Source: Rhyacophila brunnea (taxonomy: Eukaryota; Arthropoda; Insecta; Trichoptera; Rhyacophilidae). Taken from it: a stretch of 64,000 bases of DNA. Made by a program: the position numbers and the translations under genes. The notes beneath the pieces are model-generated. The model had not been told where the DNA came from. It did no database searches and saw only the letters and a list, made by a program, of their open reading frames with translations. Shown here piece by piece: positions 31,511-43,551 of this stretch (its first letter is position 1; every line of letters starts with the position of its first letter). The stretch lies in contig JAGYXB010000176.1 in assembly GCA_022495005.1 (NCBI GenBank), positions 682,001 through 746,000 of the forward strand. Direction: 5' to 3'.

Positions 31511-32700
31511 GTTAATTGACAGTAAAGTTACAATTTTCAAATCATTCCAAAAAAAATCTTTTCGAGACAAAAATAATTCTCTCCTGCTCGCGAAATATCA
31601 TGACATAATATTATATTTTTTTCGAAAAAAAGCTGGTGTGGTCTCGCAACGTATTATTATAAAGAACAATGGTAAAGTTTCTAGAATACACGAAGTATAA
31701 TTTCCGGGAATTTCGTGATTATTTAGCATTCGTTTCTACTTTTCAGGTTTTATTAAAACTTTTAATGATACATATTTGCATAAACTTTATATTGTGTAAT
31801 TATCATTTTATATGCTTTGTTAATAAAATATAGAAGAAAATTGCTGTTATTAAAAATAAATTAGATTTGTTCCCAGTTTTTCTATTATATTAACGAAATA
31901 ATAAAAATACTTTGCTATATAAACAATAATATAATTATATTATGTTTTATGCTTTATTTTTAGCACTGAATCCAGAAACTTATTACTGCTAGAGTAGTTG
32001 TTGCGGCCACCGATATTTATATTCAATGTGTACGTTAAAGGTGTGATTATATTGAGATGCACGTCGCGTACTGTCACGCTGTCACGGCGATAAATTCAGT
32101 CTATGGTTTCGTAATTTTTCAGAATATTTTGAACTATCTCTGTTAATTCTATGATGGAGAGTGCCAACACTAATGCATTAGTATTTTGAATTATTATTCA
32201 CTATTCATGCTAATTTCAATTAATTTTAACATTTTCTACGCGTGTGTACGTTAAAATTACTTACGATATCATATCCACAGATAATATTTTGAACAGATCC
32301 TAACCTGCAGAACATATATTAGACAAAATTTTTATAGAAAATACATAGTGCCACCTGCTAAAAACAAAAAAACATGCGATTTTGACATGACTCGAAAATG
32401 TGTACGTATGTAGAAAATGATAAAAAACGTTCATTGAGTCATGCAGGTGTCGATGCGATGTGTCGATGAAATACAACGTGAAGTGACCTCATTATTGTTC
32501 TGGTGATCTGAAAAAATTGTATTACTAGTTCAATTCAAGAAATTAATTATTATGACTGACAAAATTTAGTATGCACTATTTATGACGTATCTCAACAGCC
32601 TACATCCAAAAAAATGCGTATTTTTCAGCTTATTGAATACAATATTATACAAAATGCAGTTATATCAATTTTTATAAGGGTTGAAGTTTATAATTTTACC
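31511..32700. other. Mostly unassigned; MITE F scrap at 32548-32600
   Basis: ATTATGACTGACAAAATTTA then GTATGCACTATTTATG at 32548 matches the MITE F right arm. The rest is AT-rich sequence without support for any feature. Confidence 0.4.
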
Positions 32701-32712
32701 TACAACAGGTTT

Positions 32713-32836
32713 CTTTTATTTTGTTAACTGTCAATTCATGGTGGAACTGCATTGTATTGTTGTTTTTATTTAATAAAACGCAATTTTGTGGAATAAGTAC
32801 TATAAAAAATTGCGTTTTATTAAATAAAAACAACAA
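32713..32836 (+). mobile_element. Short retroelement, foldback form, 12-bp TSD
   Basis: Flanked by TACAACAGGTTT on both sides (32701-32712 and 32837-32848). The 5' 60 bp match the insert at 20391. The remainder is a near-perfect foldback: TTGTTGTTTTTATTTAATAA then AACGCAATTTT pairs with AAAATTGCGTTTTATTAAAT then AAAAACAACAA. The hammerhead-like segment of the other copy is replaced by an inverse copy of the 3' end. Confidence 0.75.
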
Positions 32837-32848
32837 TACAACAGGTTT

Positions 32849-34340
32849 GTTATTTTTTTTTTGCAATTCTAAAAGCTGAATATTATATCTTTGTTAATAA
32901 TCTGTGAATTTAAAATTTAATATTTTGCATTTACGAGTAAAAAATCGTTTTTTAAATATTATAATATTCATAATATTTAAATTGTATACCTAATATATTA
33001 TTACACATACATATTTATGTAAATACGGGACATTTAAGTGACTTGATCACTTTTATTGAGATAGTGGGACAACGTCATGTAAATAACGGAATAATTATTA
33101 CAGGTAAGTTTACAGATTATAATTTAGATAAGTGAAATCACGAGTATGCGTTCTGACGAATTACGAGTTCGGTCGGACGAAAGCAAAACGATAACCTTAC
33201 GGCTGAACTTTGATAACAGAATGACGATGTTGCTTTCTTCTACTGAGTGTTTTATACTGATTATATACAATATAAAATGCTGCTATCAACTACTACTTGA
33301 ATATTTTTGATAATCATGCTTATGAGGTTTATTGTGCAATGCATGATTCGTTTCGTAAATTATAAACAATTGATTTTAATTTGAACAATTATGCAGTTTT
33401 AATAATTGAGCAAGATCGATTTTCATACAAACAACTTTTGTGCATAACATAGTAAACTTCATAGCATTATTTCTTAATTTGCGATATTATTGATTAATTG
33501 AATTATTAGATTATTTTAATGAATTAGCTTTCTGTTGAAATTTGATTGACTCACATAAATCGCTTGTTTTGCAATTTTGACAATATTATGTTGCAAGATA
33601 CATTGTAATTATAAATTAATCGTTTCCTGACAAGTCATGCTGGATGGTAGGGTATTCACCCTACATGTTCTTTAAATACTGGATGTATAGCCACCCTATT
33701 CATAGTTAAGCAATTAGCTCAAAGAATAAAATTACTCATTCGGACATTGAAAAATGGGAGATTTAAATCCTACATCTTCTAGCATTTTTTGTAATAAATA
33801 TGCGTTATTTTTGAGGTTTTTCTAAATGATGTATTTTCAATTAATATCCGGGTAACCTTTATTCATGATCGTATTTGTTTTTTAAAACGTTTAAAAACAG
33901 AAGACGTGGAAAATTATATTAAACAGAGGGATAAATGAAATGCTTCTCTTTTTTTTTACAAATCCACGAGAAAATTATAATATGAATTTTTAAAAATGCA
34001 GGCGTGTGTATGGGTGAGGCACGCGAGATTCTGAAATGCGCTGGAAAATGTTAGCAGTTATTGGTAGTTTTTTTTTTTTAAATATATTATTTCGAGAAGC
34101 AACATGCGTAGGGTAGTACGCCTCAGGAAATAATTTGTTTTATTTTTAATGAAATTTTTGTGTTTGTTTATTTTTAGATGTTTGAATAAAAAAAAATCGT
34201 AAGAAAAATCATAAAGTATATACCTAATTGATATCAAGTAGCTTCGCAATCACGTAGATGGTGAAGCTACTGTTGTATTATTTTATAAATGTGGTATTCT
34301 TTGGTTCGGCAGAGGATAGGTATTGTAGAATAAAGACGAT
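32849..34340. other. Unassigned AT-rich DNA
   Basis: No coding or repeat family identified. Minus frames near 34058-34249 are K/L/Y-rich low complexity. Confidence 0.4.
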
Positions 34341-34578
34341 TTTTTTTTCGACCATGTCCGATCCTAATAGGATCATATGGACCTCCACAGAGTAGAGGTT
34401 TGTATTAACAGATTTTGTTTTTACGAGAAATGGATGTCAGCCACTTCCTCAACCTATTAGGTCCATACCCTGACTCATACACAAATTGAAAAACAATATG
34501 TGTACTTGCCAGACCCATGATTCGAACCTGAGACCCACGGCGTGATAGTCCAACGCTTAAGCCGTGCTGCCACCTTGG
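34341..34578 (-). mobile_element. S1 SINE, near full length
   Basis: Full S1 order in minus orientation, with the B-box inverse ATTCGAACC at about 34520 and the complete 3' tail. It is almost identical to the copy at 25050, including GCGTGATAGTCCAACGCTTA in the head. Confidence 0.9.
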
Positions 34579-34599
34579 GTAAATACGTTAGATACGATA

Positions 34600-34900
34600 G
34601 ATTAAAGACGATAGGTAGTAGTTATTCGGGATGATAGAGAAGGCGAGAATTTATTTACTGTTTCAAATAACTACAAAAGTAAAACAATCGATGCAATATA
34701 ATAAATATAACGGTGGTTCGGTGCGATGTGTCTTTAACGGAAACTTGTAATCGAGTGAGATGTCCAATCGATTCTGACCCGCTATTTATACATTATTTAC
34801 ACTATGAAATAATATTTTGAAATTATGATGAAATAATATTAAATGGCAATGTTATGAAATTTGAGATCCGTTATCTCATAACATTACGAAATCATATTAT
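34600..34900 (+). repeat. Repeat D, diverged copy
   Basis: TCGAGTGAGATGTCCAATCG and CCCGCTATTTATACATTATT correspond to the D words TCGAGTGACATTTCCAATGA and TCGCTATTTATACAATCA. The upstream half is degraded. Confidence 0.5.
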
Positions 34901-35139
34901 TTATAGGTACTGAATGATTGTACGTGAAGAATGAAGTCGTTCAATTTAGATGGTGACAAAAGATCTGTTATTTTTTCAATCTGTGACAAGCATCATAATA
35001 AAATTATCATTTATTTTATTTCTAGAAGTTTGACACTACTTGCACTACAAACATAGATCGACTGATACTACATAATAGTATTATAGCATCATTTAGATAT
35101 ATTGTAGACTTATAATATAGATATGTAATAATATATTAT
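34901..35139. other. Spacer
   Basis: AT-rich; nothing recognised. Confidence 0.3.
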
Positions 35140-35530
35140 TATATGGTGATGATTTTTAGTGGACTGTAGGAAGCGGGTTTTGGATGTGGGGGAGGGAAGT
35201 TACTCAGGGATTTAAGCCAGACACCAACCTTTGATGTTGAGATGGCTTGGGCGCTAAAGCTGGTTCCATGTTCACGCACTCACACAACTAATACGATCAC
35301 TTTCATGTACTGTACTTGTAGTGGATGGGTGGGTTATGCATTTATGATTGTTTATGAATTACTATGATTGACGCGGCGTTCATTATTCCTGATTATTGAA
35401 TTATTCCTTTGATGACGATATCGCGGTCAAACTAGTGCAAGTCTTGACGCTCTCGTGGTCTACAGGTAACTGGCATCTTGCAAATGAAGTTGAACAGTCA
35501 CTCGTTAATTCATAAAAGTGCTTGGATAAC
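35140..35530 (+). repeat. Repeat E, copy 2
   Basis: Pairs with 26465-26840 through GGTTTTGGATGTGGGGGAGG, AGACACCAACCTTTGATGTT then GAGATGGCTTGGGCGC, and TGATTGACGCGGCG. It is diverged, noncoding and of unknown class. Confidence 0.45.
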
Positions 35531-36934
35531 AACAATAAGTAGGTATAGTAGGTAGGGTGGAAATAATGGATTTAATTTACGCCACGGTAATTTTCGCCAA
35601 TAATATATGAAAATTATACCCAAAGAGCCAGATGGTACATATTGTGACAATTCCAGAGTGCAACATCAGGGCTTTTGAGAAGCCAGCCAATTTTGTACAT
35701 CTAGAGATGAATGCAACAATCAAACCTATTAATACCTACTACCGATCCTACCGACTAAGTTAAGATTACATATCATTTCGTGTAATCTGCCTTCTTGAAA
35801 TTCGGCCAACTAACTCAGTGTAGGTAACAAGTAGGTACAAGACACAAACAGACACATAAAATAAAAGATAACTAAATTATAGTTAGCCATTGATTATGCG
35901 ACTACCAGAAGCAGGCTCTGGCATAATCTCCAAATGGGATGCAAATTTAGTGGATTTTACTGGTATTTTCATATAAAGTGAGGTTAGTAGATATGCTGCT
36001 TAGCTTGTCTACAAAACCGAGGATCCCACACTTTTTTATAATAAATGTATAATTAGGCGACAGAGGTCACTTAGGTAGACCTGCTCATCTCTTACAAAGT
36101 GTATAAATTGTGTCAAGTCAGATTAATAATAATTGGGCATTTAAAATCGGATGAGACTTTAGACAGATTTGGATATAAGCAGATGCTAAGATGAGGCCAA
36201 GCCTCACATGGCACTGAAATTGAGTATAATAATATTATTTCTTCTACACCAATAATAAAAACATGACCCAAATAGCACCCATGTTACAAAATATAGCGCC
36301 TATACATTATTTCTCGAATCTATTTCTGACACTGTTCCCAATTTCGAATTTGCTTTGTTTCCCGCTCACAAACCGGAAATTGAGTGTTGATACAGGAATA
36401 CAATAATATATATGTATGTCGATAAACGCTTCTAAGGGGATGAATTTATTTCCTACTTTGGTACATGTACACGTGCGTACCAGCGCAGAACCCATCTGCA
36501 AATAATGTAACTTATACGACGAATTTCGTATATATATCTTTTCACTTTTTCTTAGATTAGACAAAAGGTAGAATTGGTCGAAATCGAAGTGAAGAAGTTT
36601 AACTGAAAATGTTAAGTAAAACACAGTAAAATTTAGGGTCTCAGGACACTTATCTCACTGTTTTAAATTAAATAAAAGCAACAATCGTATGTATGTTTGA
36701 TACTAGTTTTATAAATTGTGAAGTACAGTTATTTATTTTGTTGATAATATAATATCACAATATTATCCTTTTTACATATTGTATGCGTGCTGATGTATTT
36801 CAAACAAGTCCGTCAAATTGGAAAGATTTCTGAGAATTTGTTCGATATATCAAAAGCTTGTGAATAGAATTTAAAACCATTTTTTTTTAAATTATTAATA
36901 ACCATGCCATTTCTTTTTTTCGCACAATGTGGCT
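35531..36934. other. Unassigned DNA
   Basis: Mixed composition. A minus frame of 105 codons (36307-36624) is the longest and contains a plausible but unrecognised peptide (KVGNKFIPLEAFIDI...). There is no start or splice support. Confidence 0.4.
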
Positions 36935-37060
36935 GTTGTTATTAGTAATAATGAACAATCATAAACACTTCAGGCTTTGAGAAAATCATAAATATATTTT
37001 GTCCTCACTGGAATCAAACCCAGAGCTCCCAGATTGAAAGTCAACACGAGAGCCGCAAAT
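36935..37060 (-). mobile_element. S3 SINE-like copy
   Basis: The minus-strand T-arm CTGGGTTTGATTCCAG contains a B-box-like loop. The body word ATAAATATATTTTGTCCTCA is shared with the 58.9-kb copy. Confidence 0.55.
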
Positions 37061-37116
37061 TTAAAGCCATTAGGTAACTACTAAAATGTTGTAAATTTGC
37101 ACCTGAAAATAAATAA

Positions 37117-37547
37117 TTACAAGATAAAAAGAAATTTTTTTATACAACGTTTTAAATTTTCTATTGAATCATATAAATTTAACTTGAATAGCTTAAACGA
37201 TCAAATAAAATTGTACTTGATAAAAATAATACTGAAATGTCATTTTGATTTCAATAGAAACGCATGTATATATTAATAATTTAGTTGCTTGGACCCCAGA
37301 CCCCTAGCAACCAATAATGGTGTCGAAATTACTTTTCATACAAAACAGAATTAACTGAAAATGAATTCAATTCTACTTAAAGATGGCTAAAAGTAATAAA
37401 AAATGCATTGGCATCGTGTTCTGACATATTCTAAAAGTTTAAAATGTCTTTCTAGACGGGAAGTTAGTTAAACATCTATTGCAAGATTTGTACTGGACAA
37501 ACAACCACCGGACAAATAAGAATACGAGCTAATAAAAACGTAGTAAA
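37117..37547 (+). repeat. Repeat A, copy 2
   Basis: Same order as copy 1: ATTACAAGATAAAAAGAAAT, TGAAATGTCATTTTGATTTC, TAGCAACCAATAATGG, AAAACAGAATTAACTGAAAA, and an ACGAGCTAATAAAAACGTAG end. Confidence 0.75.
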
Positions 37548-37617
37548 ATAATGAAAACGCACCCATTACTAATATTGTTGCTATCTTTCGTAAGCAGTAT
37601 TTTAAAACTATATAAAC

Positions 37618-37692
37618 TGTTTTTATTCAACGAATAATTCACAAGATTTAGGAATGTAATATTCTTTATTGAACATACATAATTTGAATACT
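37618..37692 (-). repeat. FB-t arm fragment
   Basis: TTTTTATTCAACGAATAATT then CACAAGATTTAGGAATGTAA and TATTGAACATACATAATTTG are the left (inverse) arm of FB-t. The core and other arm are absent. Confidence 0.6.
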
Positions 37693-38184
37693 AAATTCAA
37701 TAAACAAACTCAAAGCCTTTTAAGGTGTGTCGTTTTTGTGTCCATTATGTTTCGTATGCTGCCCAATTATTCATGGTAATCTTTTGTCATCATCATCACG
37801 ATTGTAATACACTGTAAAGGGTACTTGTTCTCTCCATAATATTCTTAACTTGACCCTTAGTGACTTCTTTCCAATTCGGCAGTCATTGATAGCTACATAA
37901 TATAACAAACATAGCCAATAAATAGTAATGTATGATACTTTGGGTAAAACAGTATAGGATGGATGCCTAAGCGAGACAACAGGTGCGATATTAATAAATC
38001 TCGCAACAGCAAAAATATATTATCTGTCCACTTCCTGCATATAGGTGGAATTTACAGCTGCACGTAATTCCTCATTTTTAACCAAGCTTTTCTTTTGCGT
38101 GTAATTATATTGCCGAATAGTTCATGTGTCATAGATAAAGCACAGGACAAACTAATCAATCGTCCAAAGACTACCTACAGATGA
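37693..38184. other. Unassigned
   Basis: Nothing recognised. Confidence 0.4.
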
Positions 38185-38185
38185 A

Positions 38186-38480
38186 GGTAGTTTTTTCGAG
38201 ATATTGTTCGGAACAGACAGGAGAACTTGGGGAAACTTGTGGCTTTAGAAAGCTCCTAAAGATGCCAAAGCAAAAGAAAAGCGTCGGCAAGCTGGAGCGA
38301 TCAATTGAATGAGCTTACTAGGAGCAGTCTTCACTTTGCTTTGAGAGAATCAAAGAACCAAGAAGGGTGGAAAGTCTAGGTCACTCAGAATATGACGAAG
38401 TTTCAAGAAGGTCTTGATCTTCAGCCAAGAAGAAACGACAAAGAAGAGAATATGCTCAACATCTATTTTCCAGTTGTTCT
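38186..38480 (+). pseudogene. LINE C-terminal fossil
   Basis: The plus frame reads FRDIVRNRQENLGKLVALES and, after a stop, SWSDQLNELTRSSLHFALRE then SKNQEGWKV, with DLQPRRNDKEE at the end. The pattern (FF-HI-R---LEKL--G, WSD-I--LT--S-----L, NR--W) is the far C-terminus of a craft/RTE-like non-LTR retrotransposon, the same kind as at 42.1 kb. There are stops at several places and no RT domain. Confidence 0.6.
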
Positions 38481-39145
38481 CTGTTCATACTTCAATTCCA
38501 TTCCAATCTTAAAATATTTAAACTATTTGGTATCCTCGTACAAACCATAGCTGAGCATTATATTATAACTTCAATAATAATGTAGAGCTATCTTTTGGTC
38601 ATCGATCAAGGATTAAAATAAAATCTATAATATAAAATTAAAAGTTTCAAGAATTAAAGTATTACTGTTTAGAAACTTGCAGTTATATATTATTGTAATC
38701 TGCCATTTACCTGTCGCATCCCTAGAGTTAAATACCTGATTAATCTGAGCCCAGGTGTTTTTCGGGATAGTTTTAATACAGCAGAGATAGTTGTTGGTCC
38801 TTTTAGTTTTATTACCCCAGGGGTTGATCCAATTTACAGGCCTTTTACCTCCGGCTTGCTAGTGATGTACCGCTGCGTGTGCGTTTGCAAGAATTTGACA
38901 GAACACCTTGTTATTGACATTCCCATAAAAAAAATAATATGATGGTGTAATACATTGGATATCACCGGGTCAGGAGAGTTAATATAATTTGAGAGGCGTT
39001 TTTTGGACACAGTGAAAACATGGAATCTAGCTGCAAACGATATTTTTAAATATTACGCATTGAAAGTTACAAAGAATATCATTCAAAATCTTAACAGCCT
39101 ATAAAAAAATTCTTTCATTTAGCGTGTTCGGACTGACTTATGTGG
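38481..39145. other. Unassigned
   Basis: Nothing recognised. Confidence 0.4.
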
Positions 39146-39676
39146 GTATATTGAATGCACAAGGCGGCTATCGACAGCTAAAGTGATATATGTATGTAGG
39201 TATTGAGGTATTATGATTGTTAAAATTAGTTAGCCGTCTAAACTGTCAAAACTGTCTATATCGCTATAAAACGTCGCTATACGATTGGTTTGCCGAATAT
39301 CCGTTTTTATCAAAATCGACCTTTTAATGCAGAATGTTTTTTTTTTTGTATCTAAATGAACCAGAACCATCCTTTTATTTAAATTACTTAGTAATGGTAA
39401 TGAATACATCATTTATATGCTGTAAAAACAACAATTTAAATATCTCCATGTATTTAAATATAGGATTATGAAATTTGTTTTTCGTCTCCTGAACATTTGG
39501 TCTATTCGGAAAACCAATCCTACAGTGACGAAATGTTAACACAGCCAAGAGAGGGGCTGTTAAAACAGCAATGTTTGACAGTTTAGGTTTAGACAGTTAA
39601 CTTATTGTAACAATTTACCACCTCAATATATAAATACCTATGATAAACTACCGTCGATAGCAGCGTTGTGTATAGA
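39146..39676. mobile_element. MITE H, long hairpin copy
   Basis: The left arm CACAAGGCGGCTATCGACAG pairs with the inverse of CGTCGATAGCAGCGTTGTGT. The inner arms (TAGCCGTCTAAACTGTCAAA against TTTGACAGTTTAGGTTTAGA, and ACGATTGGTTTGCCG against GGAAAACCAATCC) also pair, so most of the 530 bp folds back. The minus frame at 39230-39412 is inside it and is not a gene. Confidence 0.75.
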
Positions 39677-40194
39677 AAAGCTTCGATGGAACCGATAAAG
39701 TATTATTTTAAGCTACAGTAAATGCGATGTAACCTACCAGAGGCACCTAGCGGAAAAATACGAAACTTGCAATTTGAGACATTTTTTTGATAATTTACAA
39801 CTTCAACTGTGTTTATTAATAAATATGTATCTGAAAATATTATAAAAAAAAATATTTTTCATTTTAAATGAAAGATAAACTTACAATATTTGTAAAAAAT
39901 TTGAATTTGTTGAATTGGACCCCATCTTATTATTACATATATTTTATGATTATATTATTTATAATTAAAATTTAGTTTATTAAATTATCTCAGCATCGCT
40001 TTAGAGATTTTTGACTAATTCATAGTTTTATTATTTTTTTTTATATTTATTTTCAAAAACATCAATTTTTATAAAAATATAAATGTCTATAACTTGAAAT
40101 ACTTTTTATTTATATCAAATTTTATTTCGGTATGGTCCCGATATTGAAGCTCGATTTGCCAGCATAGGACCATACCCGGTAATTTGTACGTAAA
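39677..40194. other. Unassigned AT-rich DNA
   Basis: Nothing recognised. Confidence 0.4.
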
Positions 40195-40520
40195 CAGTTT
40201 ACTGCAGGACACTTATTCGTGCGCCACAGTACGTGAAACATGAGTTCGTGTAACATTTAATCAAATGACGAGTTCTTCGTTGAACATTTCACCGTGAAGT
40301 ATATGTGTACGTTTACTACAACATGTGGAGATGTCTTTACAGGTAAGGTTAGGTTAGTGTCAATCTAATTGGAACAGTAATATTTGCAAACTATCGCCGC
40401 ATTTTCTAAGATACGTATAAATGTATTCCACAGTGAAATGTTAAAAAAATTGATAAAATGTTATACGAACTCATGTTTCACGTACTGCGGCGCACGAATA
40501 AGTATCCCACGATGAACTGC
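40195..40520 (+). mobile_element. MITE I, copy 1 (hairpin)
   Basis: CAGGACACTTATTCGTGCGC then CACAGTACGTGAAACATGAG at the left is repeated in inverse at the right (CTCATGTTTCACGTACTGCG then GCGCACGAATAAGTATCCC). The middle has GGTAAGGTTAGGTTAGTG, a telomere-like TTAGG word. A second copy in the other orientation is at 43552-43909. Confidence 0.85.
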
Positions 40521-41271
40521 ATACAAACAATTTACATGTAACCGCATAGGACGTTGTATAGGAAAAGAGTTTGCCAAAAAATTATAAGTATATTAAATTA
40601 ATAATAGGTATAGCAATATTTTTTTTAAATATTTTCGTCAAAAAGCTAACTGATTTTTAGTTTTTTTTGCCCCACCTCTAGGCACGGATACACAACAACT
40701 GGTTAATGAAGTTTTCACGAGACTCCGACAGTTATTTTAACCGGAGCCCGGTTGTATTTGATTGAGTGGAGATGCGTGTTACGGCCTGGCCATTATTTGA
40801 TCATTTTGAGTTGAATAAAACATTTCCGCATAACTTTCTGTTCAAATACATATTTATCTTGAATAGTTTCAGAATAGTTTCGGTTGAAACTATTTTATAA
40901 TGTCTACCGGGAGTTTTGATTATTTGATCCACTTTTGTGTTATTAATTATTTATTATAATTTGCATAAATTCAATCGTCAAACACAACTTCTCAACATGG
41001 AAATCTAAATAAACAATATTTATTTTGTAATATAATATTATTATGCAATGATGGGTTAATATATCTATCACGAGTCAGATTATCAGCAGTTAGTTGAGGT
41101 ACATATCATAGGCATCTAATATTAAAGACTGATAATTCAAAATTAGTAAAAAATTACGTTTTTGTGTATGAATTACACTGATTGGTTTAAATTTAATTAA
41201 TTTTTTTATCGTATTTTATTTTAAAAATAAAATATTATTCATATAATAAATATTATTTTCATAAGTTGTTC
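40521..41271. other. Unassigned AT-rich DNA
   Basis: Nothing recognised. Confidence 0.4.
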
Positions 41272-41279
41272 TCTTAGAC

Positions 41280-42032
41280 CAGGGGTCAGATGAAGCGGCT
41301 CTTTGCATAGACATTTGCGGCTCTTCAGACATAAATTCCAATTTCACCTCATCACAAGCAGCATTATAACTTATGAGTTAATGAAGTAGAGCTGCCGAAC
41401 AAACTTAAGACTCGTACGCCCTCTCAAAATAAATATCAATGAACTTAACTTGACACCGTTTGATACAAATGATTTTTCACTTCAGATGCAGTTAATAGAT
41501 TTAAAAAGCAAAGAACTGGACCAAAAAATCCACAGATCTGATCAGCCGCTTGGAAAAACTCGAAAAAGAGAAATCTAATTTGATTTCTCAGAGTGGACAG
41601 TTATAAAAAAACTGCCGAAAATAGAAACAATAATAATGGTACTTGGAATAGTTTGTCTGAAACATAATAATATGACGCGTTAAAAAAACTAGCTCTTGGT
41701 ATTCTCACAATCTTTGGCTCTACATAATAATATTTGCGAACAAACATTCTCATCTACGAAACAAATAAAAAATAAACTTAGAAGCGGAATAACGGATGAA
41801 ATATTACAATCATGTATTTATTTTAAAATAAGTAACTATTTGACAGATATAGTAAAACTATCAAAATTGACGCCATTCTTATTATTTTTTTAATGAAAAA
41901 TCTTGAACTTTTCCCCCCCTAAAAATCTATATATATAATATGTATATTACATATATGCGGTTCTCTGGTACATTTGTTATCCTGTTTCCTTGACAATTTG
42001 GCTCTTCTCACTTGACAAACTGCCGACCCCTG
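41280..42032 (+). mobile_element. Charlie/ZBED-type hAT, internally deleted, exact 8-bp TSD
   Basis: It starts CAGGGGTCAGATGAAGCGGC, ends GCCGACCCCTG, and is flanked by TCTTAGAC at 41272-41279 and 42033-42040. CAGGGGTC ends and an 8-bp duplication define hAT. At 753 bp it retains two pieces of transposase (next entry) and has lost the rest. Confidence 0.93.
41464..41862 (+). pseudogene. hAT transposase remnants
   Basis: Two pieces survive. The first, at about 41469-41530, reads NDFSLQMQLIDLKSKELDQK and matches the LQMELIDLQ segment of ZBED/GTF2I-repeat-like hAT transposases. The second, at about 41705-41860, reads LALHNNICEQTFSSTKQIKN then KLRSGITDEILQSC. This is the C-terminal dimerisation block (CEQ-FS---K-KLRSRLTDE-L). 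The catalytic core between them is deleted. It cannot be functional. Confidence 0.85.
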
Positions 42033-42077
42033 TCTTAGACTATAGAAATATCGTTGTTCTCCATATATTTGTACGGT

Positions 42078-42520
42078 GCCGGAGTCATGAACCCTGAAGA
42101 CAAGGAAGCGAAAGCCAATTGATGCCTTCGAAATATGGTGTTGACGCCAAATGCTTCGTATTTCTTCGACTGAGCATAGGACGAACTCGTCATTTATGCA
42201 GAGACTGCTGATAAAGGCACGGTTCTTTGACAGTATATCTGAAATATTGTATTCTGCAGTTTTTTGAACATATTGTTTGGTGCGGATCAGATAAACTGGT
42301 GGTTATGTGTAGCTTCTAGGATAGGCAAAAGAGATGAAGAGTTTCAACACGCTCAAGTGACTCAGTGAATGACCTGACAGAGGCCAGCATTCGCTCTGCC
42401 TTGATAGAAGCAGAGAATCGAAAGTGGTAGAAAGTTTAAATCGTTCAAAAAATTTAAAAAATCCAAGATGGTTCCGATCCTTAGCCATCAAGGAATGACC
42501 AAGAGGAAGAATTTGTTAGT
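42078..42520 (+). pseudogene. LINE C-terminal fossil
   Basis: The translation KPIDAFEIWC*RQMLRISST then EHRTN matches the common RIDAFEMWCWRRMLRI-W---RTN block after the RT thumb of craft/RTE-like LINEs. ILQFFEHIVWCGSDKLVVMC (FFGHI-RR---LE--V--G) and, after a frameshift, SVNDLTEASIRSALIEAENR then KW follow. The last part resembles the 38.2-kb relic. The minus frame 42303-42491 is its shadow. It is dead and lacks the RT domain. Confidence 0.7.
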
Positions 42521-42645
42521 CATCATTTCCAATACATTTATGAAAAATAAAATCGTACATGTCATAATTAATTGTAAATTGCTTATATAACTTTAAAAAA
42601 TAATGAGTACATTTTGTTCATAATATTATAATTTTGGGATGTTTT
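42521..42645. other. Spacer
   Basis: AT-rich; nothing recognised. Confidence 0.3.
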
Positions 42646-43113
42646 TACCACGTTTGTTTGTCCGGTGATTGTTTATCCAGTACAAATCTTGCAATCGATT
42701 TTTAACTAACTTTCCGACTAGCTAGACATTTAAAACTTTTAAAATATATCAGAACACGATGCCAGTGAATTTTTTAATACTTTTAGCCATCTTTAAGAAC
42801 TCATTTTCAGTTAATTCTGTTTTGTATGAAAAATTATTTCGGAAGAAATCCGTAATCCAATCCACTATTATTGGTTGCTAAGGGGGTGGTCCTAGCAACT
42901 AAATTAATAATCTATACGTGCGTTACTATGGAAATCAAAATGACATTTCAGTATTCTATATTTGTTTGTTTGCTGCAAAATAGCAAAAAAAATGATTTGT
43001 TGACAATTGCCTTATTTGTCCTAAAATACTAATACATCGAATTGTCAAGTTTATATAATTTAACAGAAAATTTAAAAACGTGGTACATAAAAAGTTCTTT
43101 TTATCTTGTAATT
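42646..43113 (-). repeat. Repeat A, copy 3
   Basis: Inverse of copy 1. TACCACGTTTGTTTGTCCGG starts it and TTTAAAAACGTGGTACATAA then AAAGTTCTTTTTATCTTG ends it. A short deletion removes the GCTCGTATTC word present at 51.1 kb. The closest relative is the copy at 51097-51589. Confidence 0.75.
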
Positions 43114-43551
43114 ATTTACTATTAGGTACATATTGTGTAAAATTTTACATAGATTTTTGACGTACTTCTTGCTAGATTTTGACCATATTATTATAATGTG
43201 GACGTATCTGTTTTTGTCATTTGCTACCGCAATGACCAAGTGGTAACGTATCTACTTGGTGAGTCGAGGGTCTCAAATTTAAGTCTCGAGTATAACAAAA
43301 ATTACATATAATTTTTAATGTACGTTGATCAAAAAAGTGTTATTAATTAATATTAATTCCTCTTCAAAAATTATCTTCGTGAGGTGACAAAGATCCACAC
43401 TGGATTGTAGAGCAAATTTAAAGAAAAAGTATTTGCTTAAGGTCATTTCTTAATAAGAAACTTAAAAAAAATATATTAACTAAATCAATATTGCTAAAAC
43501 GTATATAACTAATAGACTCCATTAACTGGTCACATGTAAGTTGTACGTATG
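43114..43551. other. Unassigned; tRNA-like scrap at about 43230-43300
   Basis: CCAAGTGGTAACGTATCTAC then TTGGTGAGTCGAGGGTCTCA and AATTTAAGTCTCGAGTA look like a decayed tRNA-type SINE head (D-arm-like and T-arm-like parts). No body was identified. Confidence 0.3.
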
